Below the pieces are notes generated by a model. The model did not search any database. It worked only from the letters and a program-made list of their open reading frames with translations, and was not told where the DNA came from. A stretch of DNA of 20,778 nucleotides from Pseudomonadota bacterium (lineage in GTDB: Bacteria; BMS3Abin14): contig QIFJ01000092.1 of assembly GCA_003229755.1 (NCBI GenBank), positions 1 to 20,778 on the forward strand, in the 5' to 3' direction. Position 1 is the first letter of the stretch. Every line of letters begins with the position of its first letter. This document shows positions 13,961-20,778 of the stretch, piece after piece. The position numbers were made by a program, and so were the translations under genes.

Positions 13961-15658
13961 CTACAGGTCAACATCCTGCGTGACCCTGAAAACTTCCTCG
14001 AGGCTTGTGATACCTTCGGCTGCTTTTCTGATCCCCGCTTCCCTCATGGTCTCATATCCTTCGCGGCGGAGCGCTTCCAGAATAGTGTCCGCAGAGGCGT
14101 CCTCGTTGATGAGATCCCTCACCGAGGGCCCCAGCCGGAACAGCTCACCGATCCCCACCCTGCCGGAAAAACCCGTCTCCCTGCACTCACCGCATCCGAC
14201 CCCGGTGAAGAAAGTCTTCACCCCCAGCTTCTCTATAACGGGATCAAGCTCCTCCGGCACGCTCACCTCCGTTTTACAGGCCTGGCAAATACGACGTACC
14301 AGCCTCTGGGCCATCACACCGGCCAGGGATGACCTGATGAGGTAGGGTTCAATACCCATGTCGAGCAACCGTGGGATAGCCCCAACGGCGTCGTTGGTGT
14401 GCAGCGTGGAAAACACCAGGTGCCCCGTCAACGCGGCGTGGACAGCCATATTTGCCGTTTCCGAGTCCCTTATCTCACCCACCATGATCACATCCGGATC
14501 CTGGCGGAGGATATTTCTGAGCACCGTAGAAAAATCCAGACCGATAAGGGGTGCGACCTGGACCTGGCTGAGACCGTCGATCTCATATTCCACGGGATCT
14601 TCCACCGTGACTATGTTGCGGCCTACCTCGTTTATCTGCCTGAGGGAGGCGTAAAGAGTAGTGGTCTTCCCGCTGCCTGTGGGTCCGGTTACCAGGATCA
14701 CGCCGAAGGGCCGATGGATCAGATCCCTGAAGCCGCTCACCACCTGGTCTGTAAACCCAAGGTGAGGCAGGTCGAAGATGTCCCCGGCCCTGTCAAGGAG
14801 CCTGAGAACGATCTTCTCACCATAAACCGTGGGCAGCGTTGAAGCCCTTATATCTATCTGGCTGCCGCCCTCGGTCCAGCGGAACCTCCCGTCCTGGGGC
14901 AGCCGCTTTTCGGCGATGTCCATTCCCGAGATTATCTTCATTCTCGATGTAAGGGGCAACTTCAAATGGGATGGTACCTGGGCAGTTTCCTCCAGGACTC
15001 CGTCGATGCGTATCCGGATCCTCAAGTCATTCTCGTGGGGCTCAATGTGGATGTCACTTGCCCTCTGGGCAACCGCCTGGGCAAGGAGGGCATTTACAAG
15101 CCTCACCACAGGAGTTTCTTCCGCCATCCTTATTAGCCTGTCGGGACTTTCCTCCGCAGCTGTTGAAACAAGCCCGATGGGTTCGGCGCCTGCGTCCTCC
15201 AGGGCAGCTGTTAAAGGGCTGTCAAGGCCGTACTGTTCCCTGATCCAGTTCCTGACCTCACTGGGAGGAGCAATGGCCTTCTTTACGGGGTGGGTGACGA
15301 TCCTTCTGAGCGCGTCTGTGGCAAAAACGTTCAGGGGATCGGTCATTACCACGACCAGTTCATCCCCCTCCATCCTGTATGGGATTATCTGATAGCGCTT
15401 TACCAGGCCCACGGGCAGGAGATCGGCCAACTCTCTGTCCGGGGGGGCCTCCTTGAAGGATACCCTCGTGATATTCAGCTGGGATGACAGCGCCTCGGTG
15501 AGATCGTCTTCCGTTATCCACCCGCGGGAAACGAATACGGAGCCGACCCTCATTCCGCTCCGGGAGGCCTCCTCCAGCGCCTCCTTGCGTTGTTCTTCAG
15601 TTATGAGACCAGCTTCTAAGAGAACCTCACCGATCCTCTTGCGCTCTTTTCTTGCCAC
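13961..15658 (-). CDS. mshE: Pilus assembly ATPase with MshEN c-di-GMP-type domain (MshE/GspE/PilB family)
   Basis: A 565-residue AAA+ secretion ATPase. N-terminal MshEN domain: first half R8-I-G10 ... GLIT ... ending A31, then a 5-residue spacer (SRSGM), second half R37-V-G39 ... GWIT ... ending Q60, close to the tandem RLGxxLLxxG...LxxQ c-di-GMP motif but with the first terminal Q replaced by A. Catalytic part: Walker A GPTGSGKT (325-332), Asp box around VTVEDPVEYE, Walker B/His box DPDVIMVGEIRD to STLHTNDA, and a tetracysteine zinc site CxxC at 458/461 and 489/492. It begins with GTG sharing one base with the previous stop, behind GGAGGAG. It powers fibre extension from the cytoplasm. Confidence 0.95.
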   Translation of the reverse strand: MARKERKRIGEVLLEAGLITEEQRKEALEEASRSGMRVGSVFVSRGWITEDDLTEALSSQLNITRVSFKEAPPDRELADLLPVGLVKRYQIIPYRMEGDELVVVMTDPLNVFATDALRRIVTHPVKKAIAPPSEVRNWIREQYGLDSPLTAALEDAGAEPIGLVSTAAEESPDRLIRMAEETPVVRLVNALLAQAVAQRASDIHIEPHENDLRIRIRIDGVLEETAQVPSHLKLPLTSRMKIISGMDIAEKRLPQDGRFRWTEGGSQIDIRASTLPTVYGEKIVLRLLDRAGDIFDLPHLGFTDQVVSGFRDLIHRPFGVILVTGPTGSGKTTTLYASLRQINEVGRNIVTVEDPVEYEIDGLSQVQVAPLIGLDFSTVLRNILRQDPDVIMVGEIRDSETANMAVHAALTGHLVFSTLHTNDAVGAIPRLLDMGIEPYLIRSSLAGVMAQRLVRRICQACKTEVSVPEELDPVIEKLGVKTFFTGVGCGECRETGFSGRVGIGELFRLGPSVRDLINEDASADTILEALRREGYETMREAGIRKAAEGITSLEEVFRVTQDVDL

Positions 15659-16230
15659 TAGGACTCCTCCTGAGCCGCCTGACCGAGGAGAGCGAACTGA
15701 TCCAGGATCCCTTTCACTGCCCGGGCCTGATCATGCCAACCCGGGTCCTGGACCAGTATCAACTCTCCCAGACGCTGCTGAGCCTTTTCAATATCCTCTA
15801 CAAGGCGGGATATGACGTCCTCTTTTTCACCTATAACCGAAAAAACTCTGCTCACCGCTCCTGCCAGGGGTACGATCTGGTCCCTGGCCCTGAAGCTGAT
15901 ATCTTTCTGAATCATTCCCCTTCTTGCCGAATCCACCAGGCTCTCGAGCCGGAAAATGGGTCCCGCAACCTTGTGAGTGGCAAAGAGGGCCATAGCCAGA
16001 ATGAAAATGGAAATTATTATTCCGTAGAGAACCACCGCGAACCAGACGACAAGACCGATGTTTTCATTCATGGACTTTAACAGGAAATACGCACCTCTGA
16101 AGGATCCGCCAAGCTGCCTCGTCAGGGTAAATGACAGACCGTAGTACGCAATAAAACAGGCCACCAGGGTTGCTGATGAAAAGGCGATCATATTGCGAAA
16201 AATAAAATTGGCTTTAATAAAACGACCCAT
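15658..16230 (-). CDS. Small two-helix membrane protein with HAMP-like region (downstream copy)
   Basis: A 190-residue protein with a short basic N-terminus, TM1 at about 12-33, about 30 periplasmic residues, TM2 at about 57-82, then a HAMP-like segment HKVAGPIFRLESLVDSARRGM followed by RARDQIVPLAGAVSRVF and a coiled coil. It ends without kinase, cyclase or chemoreceptor signalling domain. Such stand-alone HAMP proteins are sometimes annotated as chemoreceptor-like. It lies 11 nt after the tetraheme cytochrome gene with a GGAGGG site, and touches the ATPase gene by one base, so it is co-transcribed with the pilus machinery. A role in passing a periplasmic (possibly redox) signal is inference. 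Confidence 0.75.
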   Translation of the reverse strand: MGRFIKANFIFRNMIAFSSATLVACFIAYYGLSFTLTRQLGGSFRGAYFLLKSMNENIGLVVWFAVVLYGIIISIFILAMALFATHKVAGPIFRLESLVDSARRGMIQKDISFRARDQIVPLAGAVSRVFSVIGEKEDVISRLVEDIEKAQQRLGELILVQDPGWHDQARAVKGILDQFALLGQAAQEES

Positions 16231-16241
16231 TGCGCCCTCCC

Positions 16242-16748
16242 CTATAAAAGGCCGTGACAGGCATCACACAGCCCGGCCCACCCTTCCTGCGGGTCACCGG
16301 GTATCCTGAGGAAGAAAGTCCTGTAGTACGCAGGTGATCCGCCTGGATCAATGGCCTGCTGACTCGGATAGGATTTTTTCGTCGATTTCCACGATCCATG
16401 GACCGTGTGGCACGTTACACACGCAAGGACATCATCCCATCCGACCATAAGTTCCTCCGGCACCTCCATATCGGGAAACCGTCTGTTCCTTTTCAGGTCC
16501 ACATCCACAGGATGGGACCTCCCGAGCTTTTCTGCCAGATGGCACTGATAGCAGACGTCTATGAGTATTTCCCCGAACTCATCTCCTTTAATCCCGTCCT
16601 CCCCGTCAAGGAGGTGGCATATTGAGCATTGGTTCTTGTCTGCGAGGAAGACGTGAGGATTATCCTCGAATTCCATCAGAGACCAGATGTCAACCCATGC
16701 CGCCATCAGGATGATGACAAGCAGGCCCAAAATCGCAAGCCACCTCAT
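16242..16748 (-). CDS. Tetraheme c-type cytochrome, membrane-anchored or exported
   Basis: A 168-residue protein with an N-terminal hydrophobic segment (about 3-18) acting as signal or anchor and four CxxCH heme-binding motifs: CSICH (41-45), CYQCH (66-70), CVTCH (110-114) and CDACH (161-165). Apart from the motif histidines only three other histidines exist (H32, H79, H117), so at most three hemes can be bis-His; the fourth needs Met or another ligand, or is five-coordinate. The spacing resembles doubled-CxxCH electron-transfer or sensor cytochromes. It starts inside an ATGA overlap with the upstream membrane protein gene, behind GGAGAGGAGGG, and is flanked on both sides by HAMP-like proteins. 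Its electron partners are not evident. Confidence 0.9.
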   Translation of the reverse strand: MRWLAILGLLVIILMAAWVDIWSLMEFEDNPHVFLADKNQCSICHLLDGEDGIKGDEFGEILIDVCYQCHLAEKLGRSHPVDVDLKRNRRFPDMEVPEELMVGWDDVLACVTCHTVHGSWKSTKKSYPSQQAIDPGGSPAYYRTFFLRIPGDPQEGWAGLCDACHGLL

Positions 16749-17347
16749 GCACCCTCCTCTCCAAAGTGGCGGATCCTCTCCCTCAGATCCTCCAGTCTGC
16801 TATCCAGAGCCAGGTACAGTTCCACTCTTTCCTCATGGCCTTCTGGTTCCTCTAATTTATCGACAACGGTAGATATTTCCCCGGCCTCGGCAGTCAGACC
16901 CTCCCAGCGGTTCCGGTAAAAGTTCACGAGAGACTGGACCTTTTCGGCCAAGACTCCAAACTCCTTAAGAGCGATACCACCCTCCTTGAGCTTCCCCTCT
17001 TCACCCCTTGCCATGACCTTCAGAAGATCCTCCAGCTCACATCCGGCTCTGTTGACCCGCCAGGAAAAGACCTGAATCAGGACGAAAAGAATGGTGACAC
17101 ACGCTACGAAGAGTATCAGTGTGGCCTTCATCACCACGGGATAAAGAGCTTCCCAGGTGTTGGGTAAAAGCGAATGGCTCTCGTACATAAGCTGCACGAG
17201 ACGGGCCCGGAGCAGTTTCTTGAGAACTATGGCGTAAAAAAACCCTCCCAGGACCGCTCCCCCCGCAAGGAGCAGCATATAGCGCATCTGGAGCCATTGC
17301 TTGGTGAAGAAGTTCCTCCTGCGTCTGAACCTGACTTGCCAGGACAT
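16745..17347 (-). CDS. Small two-helix membrane protein with HAMP-like region (upstream copy)
   Basis: About 200 residues. The very basic N-terminus (MSWQVRFRRRRNFFTKQW) is followed by TM1 at about 23-45, a short periplasmic loop, TM2 at about 70-92, then a HAMP-like segment (NRAGCELEDLLKVMARGEEG) and a C-terminal coiled coil rich in E and L. The plan is the same as in the 190-residue protein two genes downstream, though identity is low. I chose the ATG at 17347 because GGAG lies 7 nt upstream; the GTG at 17353 would be only 2 nt from that site. It ends within an ATGA overlap with the cytochrome gene. No output domain is present. Not assignable to a named family by eye. Confidence 0.75.
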   Translation of the reverse strand: MSWQVRFRRRRNFFTKQWLQMRYMLLLAGGAVLGGFFYAIVLKKLLRARLVQLMYESHSLLPNTWEALYPVVMKATLILFVACVTILFVLIQVFSWRVNRAGCELEDLLKVMARGEEGKLKEGGIALKEFGVLAEKVQSLVNFYRNRWEGLTAEAGEISTVVDKLEEPEGHEERVELYLALDSRLEDLRERIRHFGEEGA

Positions 17348-17379
17348 AGTCACTCTCCATTCCGAGCATATTACAGATT

Positions 17380-19599
17380 TTACTGTTCGGTCATATCTGC
17401 CAGATTTTCGGCTTCTATTATTTCTACCAGGCTGTCAACCACCTTGGGATCGAACTGCGACCCCGATGATCTCCTCAGTTCACCAACCGCATCCTTTACA
17501 GTAAGCGCCTCTCTGTACGGCCTGGAGTGGGTCATGGCATCATATGCGTCAGCCACGGAAATGATCCGTGTCTCCAGCGGTATCTCATGCGCCAGCAGGC
17601 CGAAGGGGTACCCTGATCCATCACAGCGCTCATGGTGAGTCTGAATGCATATTTTCACGGGTTCCATAAAATCTATGGGATCAAGTATCCTCTGCCCTAT
17701 CAGAGGATGCTCCCTCATCTTTTCCCACTCATCGTTGCTGAGCTTCCCGGGCTTGTCGGTGATAGAGTTGCTTATAACGATCTTTCCAATATCATGGAGC
17801 ACACCGGCATACCGGATGATATCTTTCTGCTTCTCGGACAGCCCCAGGTAATCGGCCATCTTCAGGCTGTAGTTGGTGACGTTTTCCGAATGGTCCCTCG
17901 TCCAGTCATCCTTGGCCTCAACGGCATTAACCAGCGCCTTTATAGTATTGAAGTAGTTCTCCCTGATCGCTCCATAAAGGCGGGCATTCTCTATAGCTAT
18001 CGCGGCGTGGTTACCCAGTATAGTGAGCAGGAACAAGTCCCTTTCGTCGAAGGATCCGCCCCCATCACGGTTAGTAACGTTCAATATCCCCATAACGTCA
18101 CCCTTTATAGTAAGGGGCGCGCACAGCAGGGAATCGCTCATGTAGTTTGTGTTATCCGACCGACTCCTTTTTATTTTTCGCACGTCCCTCACGAGGATGG
18201 GCTTGCCCTCCTCGGCTACCCAGCCCGCGATCCCCTCACCGGGCCTGACCCTGGTTTTCTTGATCACCTCGCTGCTCAAACCCAGTGCGTGCTTGATTAC
18301 AAGACTGCCTTCCGAGTCCTTGAGCATCAGCGAAACTGTTTTTCCCTTTAGAAGTGCCGCCGTCTCGGAAATTATCTTCTTTAAAAGACTCTCATTCTCC
18401 AGTTCGGAGCCGATAACCTGGCTTATCTCGTGGATCACCCTGAACTGATCGATCATGGCTTTGAGCGAAACGTTCTTCTCATTTATCTCCTCAGCCATCT
18501 CCTGGATCTTCCTGTTGGCCTCCTCCCTTTCATGAAGGCGTTCTGAAAGCTCCAGGTTCCTCTCCTTGAGTTTGTTTGTGGCAATACAAACCTGGTCGGT
18601 TAGCTGTTCCTGGAAGGACTGCTCCCGCTTCCGGGAACGCATTCCCTCAAGGACAAAGGCGGTCTGCCTGGCAACAGCCTGGATGATCTCCTGGTCCTCG
18701 GTAGTGAACTCTCCCTGATCAAGCTTGTTCGCAGCGATTATTACCCCCGAAGGAGAGTTTCTGACGTGGAGGGGAACCGCAATGATGTTTCTAAGCACAC
18801 CATCTCCAGGAGAGTCTTTCAGGCCTTTTCCCAGCTCCAGGATCTCCTCCCTGTTATCGAGACGAAGGAGCCTGGATTCGGTAAAGGCTATCCCGGCGGC
18901 CCTGTCGAGAAAGTTTCGTGTCAACCCGGAACCCTCAGAACCCCATAGCTCCAGCTGCGGCTGATCCCCATTACCACCCAGATCCCTGCTGTCGATGAGC
19001 TTTCCCGAATCCGAGTCAAGTAAATACAGGCAGCAGATCTCTGAGTCCAGGGCCCTGCGGACCACTTTCAGAGTGAGTTTGAGGATCTTCCTCACATCAA
19101 ACACAGTGGACATCGCCTCCCCGAGCCTCTCGAGAACCTCCACCGTTTTCTCCCTCTTTAGCAGCGATCCCCTTAAAGATTCATTTTCCCTTGTTACCGC
19201 ATAGTGATTGGCAGCCTGTCTGATGGCGTGGATTATTATGTCCGGTTCATCCTCGATACTGAAGAAACCGTGGGCGCCGTGCTTTGTGAACTTGTTCATG
19301 GTGGAAAAAGAATCACGGCCACCGTAAACAAGGACAGGAGGAGGAACATCAAGGCTGAGGACAGCGTCAAAGGAGCGCCTGTTGTCGATGGTGGGAACGG
19401 ACAGGTCTATAAGGACGACATCCACCTCCCCCACGGCAAGGCTATGCACAAGATCGGTCCCGCTCTGAACGATATCAAGATCAAAAAGACTCTTGGGAAG
19501 GATCTTGCGAAGTTTCGCCGTCAGGTCGTCAGACCTCTCCCTCAGAAGAACGCTGACCACGCCTCTGGCACTTCCGGCAAACACCTCGGGTTTATTCAT
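17380..19599 (-). CDS. Pseudo-receiver/GAF/GAF/HD-GYP protein, predicted c-di-GMP phosphodiesterase
   Basis: About 739 residues. Residues 15-130 look like a response-regulator receiver with D66 kept (VVLIDLSVP) but with the acidic pair, the Thr/Ser and the Lys degenerate (FFSI where KP is expected). GAF-like domains lie at about 155-320 and 385-545, separated by a coiled coil (about 325-385). The HD-GYP domain (about 550-730) keeps H570, HD at 602-603, H631, HH at 655-656, DGSGYP at 660-665 and D684, so it looks catalytically competent for c-di-GMP hydrolysis. The ATG at 19599 overlaps the merR stop; a TTG one codon earlier is possible. No membrane helix is seen. Placed upstream of an MshEN ATPase, it is a natural regulator of this pilus. 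Confidence 0.93.
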   Translation of the reverse strand: MNKPEVFAGSARGVVSVLLRERSDDLTAKLRKILPKSLFDLDIVQSGTDLVHSLAVGEVDVVLIDLSVPTIDNRRSFDAVLSLDVPPPVLVYGGRDSFSTMNKFTKHGAHGFFSIEDEPDIIIHAIRQAANHYAVTRENESLRGSLLKREKTVEVLERLGEAMSTVFDVRKILKLTLKVVRRALDSEICCLYLLDSDSGKLIDSRDLGGNGDQPQLELWGSEGSGLTRNFLDRAAGIAFTESRLLRLDNREEILELGKGLKDSPGDGVLRNIIAVPLHVRNSPSGVIIAANKLDQGEFTTEDQEIIQAVARQTAFVLEGMRSRKREQSFQEQLTDQVCIATNKLKERNLELSERLHEREEANRKIQEMAEEINEKNVSLKAMIDQFRVIHEISQVIGSELENESLLKKIISETAALLKGKTVSLMLKDSEGSLVIKHALGLSSEVIKKTRVRPGEGIAGWVAEEGKPILVRDVRKIKRSRSDNTNYMSDSLLCAPLTIKGDVMGILNVTNRDGGGSFDERDLFLLTILGNHAAIAIENARLYGAIRENYFNTIKALVNAVEAKDDWTRDHSENVTNYSLKMADYLGLSEKQKDIIRYAGVLHDIGKIVISNSITDKPGKLSNDEWEKMREHPLIGQRILDPIDFMEPVKICIQTHHERCDGSGYPFGLLAHEIPLETRIISVADAYDAMTHSRPYREALTVKDAVGELRRSSGSQFDPKVVDSLVEIIEAENLADMTEQ

Positions 19600-19861
19600 C
19601 AAATTTCAGTTCGAGGTAGAGGCCCCGTTCTTTCTCCTCTTCCCTGATACGATCCCGGATCTCGGCAATGGTCAACCTTTCGTCTTTAAGCTCCGTTATC
19701 CGCCCGAACCGGGCACGTATCGTGTCCGGATCGTAGAGACCGTATCCTCCCTGGGTCCTTCCCTCAACGGGAAACAGACCCTGTGTGGTGTAGAAATTCA
19801 CCTTCGAGGGGGAAATCCCCAGCATTCGACAGACATCTTTTCGCTTAACAAGCAAGGCCAT
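19592..19861 (-). CDS. Small MerR-family transcriptional regulator
   Basis: An 89-residue protein with a MerR-type winged helix-turn-helix: VKRKDVCRMLGISPSKVNFY (recognition helix region) then a wing with QGLFPVEGRTQGGYGLYD, followed by helices IRARFGRITELKDERLTIAEI. It lacks a C-terminal effector domain and the metal-binding cysteines of classical MerR, so it resembles short forms such as BldC-like proteins in size only. Its gene overlaps the HD-GYP gene by 8 nt, suggesting coupled expression, and directly follows a promoter carrying four AAGYG half-sites. Autoregulation and control of the downstream operon are inferred. Confidence 0.87.
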   Translation of the reverse strand: MALLVKRKDVCRMLGISPSKVNFYTTQGLFPVEGRTQGGYGLYDPDTIRARFGRITELKDERLTIAEIRDRIREEEKERGLYLELKFDE

Positions 19862-19877
19862 AATAACCCCCAGCAGT

Positions 19878-19908
19878 AAGTGTCAAGTGCAAATTTACGC
19901 TTACGCTT
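19878..19908. promoter_or_regulatory. Four-half-site operator between promoter and merR
   Basis: On the plus strand AAGTG occurs at 19878-19882 and 19885-19889, then its near-complement CGCTT at 19898-19902 and 19904-19908: two direct half-sites facing two inverted ones around AAATTT. The inner pair forms an 18-nt palindrome (19885-19902) with 7 of 9 pairs. It covers the expected transcription start, so a bound regulator, most simply the MerR protein, could block initiation. Confidence 0.5.
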
Positions 19909-19910
19909 GT

Positions 19911-19940
19911 AGTTTAAAAAAAAATCCTGTTATTTGTCAA
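19911..19940 (-). promoter_or_regulatory. Sigma-70 promoter for the merR-HD-GYP operon
   Basis: On the minus strand a perfect -35 TTGACA (19940-19935) and a -10 TAAACT (19916-19911) are separated by 18 nt that include a T-run. The expected start is near 19904, about 43 nt before the merR ATG. The -35 lies 14 nt after the pyrE stop; no terminator hairpin separates pyrE from this promoter, so read-through is possible. Confidence 0.62.
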
Positions 19941-19953
19941 GGGGTTTTACTGC

Positions 19954-20529
19954 CTATCTTAAAGTACGGCTTCCAGGCTTTTGAATGGGAATTGCCTCTT
20001 TGCAGAGGGGGCAGTCGGCCGGATCGTAGGCCGGCGCGTGTATCTGGAGGAGGGAATGGTGCGGTCTGTCCGTTGGCGGTGTCGGTTTGTCCATGTAGCG
20101 GTGGACAATGGAGGCAGTTGCTACCAGATCCCCTCCCATTTTTTCGGCAAGGAGAGCTGCTTCCCTTATGGAGCCCCCGGTGGTGACCACGTCCTCCACC
20201 GTCAGGACCCGCTCTCCCGGTTTTACGTAAAAACCCCGCCTGAAGGTCATTTCACCATCGACGCGCTCTGAGAAGATCGCCCTGGCGCCAAGATTTGACG
20301 CGGTTTCCTGGCCGATAACGATGCCGCCCACGGCGGGGGAAACCACAAGATCGATATCCTCCCCTGCCATGGCGGCCAGCTCCCGTCCGATCTCCCTGGC
20401 GATCTCGGGATACTGGAGAACCATGGCGCACTGCAGATATATGGGGCTGTGGCGGCCGGAAGTCAGGCCGAAATGACCTTCCAGGAGCGCTCCATTGTCC
20501 CTGAAGATCTGAAGAAAGTCCTTACTCAC
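19954..20529 (-). CDS. pyrE: Orotate phosphoribosyltransferase
   Basis: A 191-residue PyrE that converts orotate and PRPP to OMP in pyrimidine synthesis. The PRPP-binding motif reads VLTVEDVVTTGGS (about residues 108-120). Other family signatures are GLTSGRHSPIYLQC, where SP.YLQ is typical, and AVGGIVIGQETA. A C-terminal DCPLCKEAIPIQKPGSR segment marks the longer thermophile-type PyrE subfamily. The start is GTG at 20529, overlapping the receiver-domain gene stop by 8 nt. It is a housekeeping gene, with no evident link to the pilus. Confidence 0.95.
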   Translation of the reverse strand: MSKDFLQIFRDNGALLEGHFGLTSGRHSPIYLQCAMVLQYPEIAREIGRELAAMAGEDIDLVVSPAVGGIVIGQETASNLGARAIFSERVDGEMTFRRGFYVKPGERVLTVEDVVTTGGSIREAALLAEKMGGDLVATASIVHRYMDKPTPPTDRPHHSLLQIHAPAYDPADCPLCKEAIPIQKPGSRTLR

Positions 20530-20778
20530 CGCGTTTTTCCAAAAGCTCCTTTATCTTGCTCTGAAGGACTTCGTTTTCATATGGCTTTGTGAAGTAGGCA
20601 TCGGCTCCCATGGCCATGCCCTTCTTGGCATCTTCATCTGAATAGTAAACGGCGGAGATCATCACAACAATTGTGTCCGAAAGGGCCGGGTCCTCCTTTA
20701 TCTGCCGGCACAACTCGAAACCGTTCATCCCGGGAATATTGACGTCCAGCAGGACGATATCGGGACGCTCCTGATGAA
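20522..20778 (-). CDS. CheY-like receiver domain, 5' end cut by window edge
   Basis: The frame is open to the right edge. It shows the phosphoacceptor aspartate in DIVLLDVNIPGMNGFELC, the conserved Ser in VVMISAVY and the Lys-Pro in YFTKPYE, so it is a complete-looking C-terminal part of a response-regulator receiver with all late key residues. It ends shortly after the domain (KELLEKRGE), so either a single-domain regulator or a receiver at the C-terminus of a larger protein. An ATG at 20728 lies after the phosphorylation site and is not the real start. The stop overlaps pyrE. Confidence 0.9.
   Translation of the reverse strand, partial: HQERPDIVLLDVNIPGMNGFELCRQIKEDPALSDTIVVMISAVYYSDEDAKKGMAMGADAYFTKPYENEVLQSKIKELLEKRGE

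Noticed and set aside
20522..20728. Short 68-codon protein starting at the ATG at 20728
   Set aside because: The reading frame continues upstream to the window edge and includes the receiver phosphorylation site, so this ATG is internal.

Overview
The window carries one long gene block on the minus strand. I see no convincing plus-strand gene. The genes form an MSHA-like type IV pilus or type II secretion-like assembly system, preceded by a regulatory and redox-associated group. The pyrE type (long thermophile-like form with a C-terminal CxxC), a multiheme cytochrome, HD-GYP signalling, a sigma-54-type pilin promoter and short palindromic dispersed repeats together suggest a Gram-negative anaerobe related to the former Deltaproteobacteria (Desulfuromonadales/Geobacter-like). 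That placement is inference, because the window holds no rRNA or other phylogenetic marker gene.

Layout, in the direction of transcription (from high to low coordinates). (1) 20778-19954: the end of a CheY-like receiver protein overlapping pyrE, so housekeeping and signalling. (2) 19940-15658: a promoter with a four-half-site operator, then a small MerR-type regulator, a pseudo-receiver/GAF/GAF/HD-GYP protein, and a three-gene set of two small HAMP-like two-helix membrane proteins flanking a tetraheme c-type cytochrome. (3) 15658-12731: the c-di-GMP-type (MshEN) assembly ATPase and the GspF/MshG platform protein. (4) 12730-12381: a 350-bp control region with a sigma-54 -24/-12 element, TGTC/GACA half-sites upstream of it, and a predicted 220-nt leader containing a multi-hairpin repeat. 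(5) 12380-7301: major pilin, four minor pilins or pseudopilins, a PilX/MshP-like protein, and a 738-residue secreted Ig-like protein in the MshQ/PilY1 position. (6) 7284-891: an ExeA/MshM-type ATPase with a peptidoglycan-binding domain, a TPR protein (MshN/GspB-like), PilM, PilN, PilO, a PilP/MshK-like protein and a short secretin. (7) 655-1: a SAM-dependent methyltransferase that runs off the left edge and has its own putative promoter.

How it fits together: the secretin, PilMNOP-type alignment complex, peptidoglycan-binding ATPase, platform protein and assembly ATPase would build a thin fibre made of the 12380-11973 pilin, capped by minor pilins and possibly the Ig-like protein. No retraction ATPase (PilT) or prepilin peptidase (PilD) is present, so these must be encoded elsewhere if used. 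Gene order matches the Vibrio/Shewanella msh locus (E-G-A-C-D-O-P-Q and M-N-I-J-K-L), but with the two halves swapped. An HD-GYP phosphodiesterase encoded upstream of an MshEN ATPase suggests c-di-GMP control. The cytochrome/HAMP trio is the least familiar part and the best candidate for an undescribed redox-sensing or electron-transfer module tied to a pilus.
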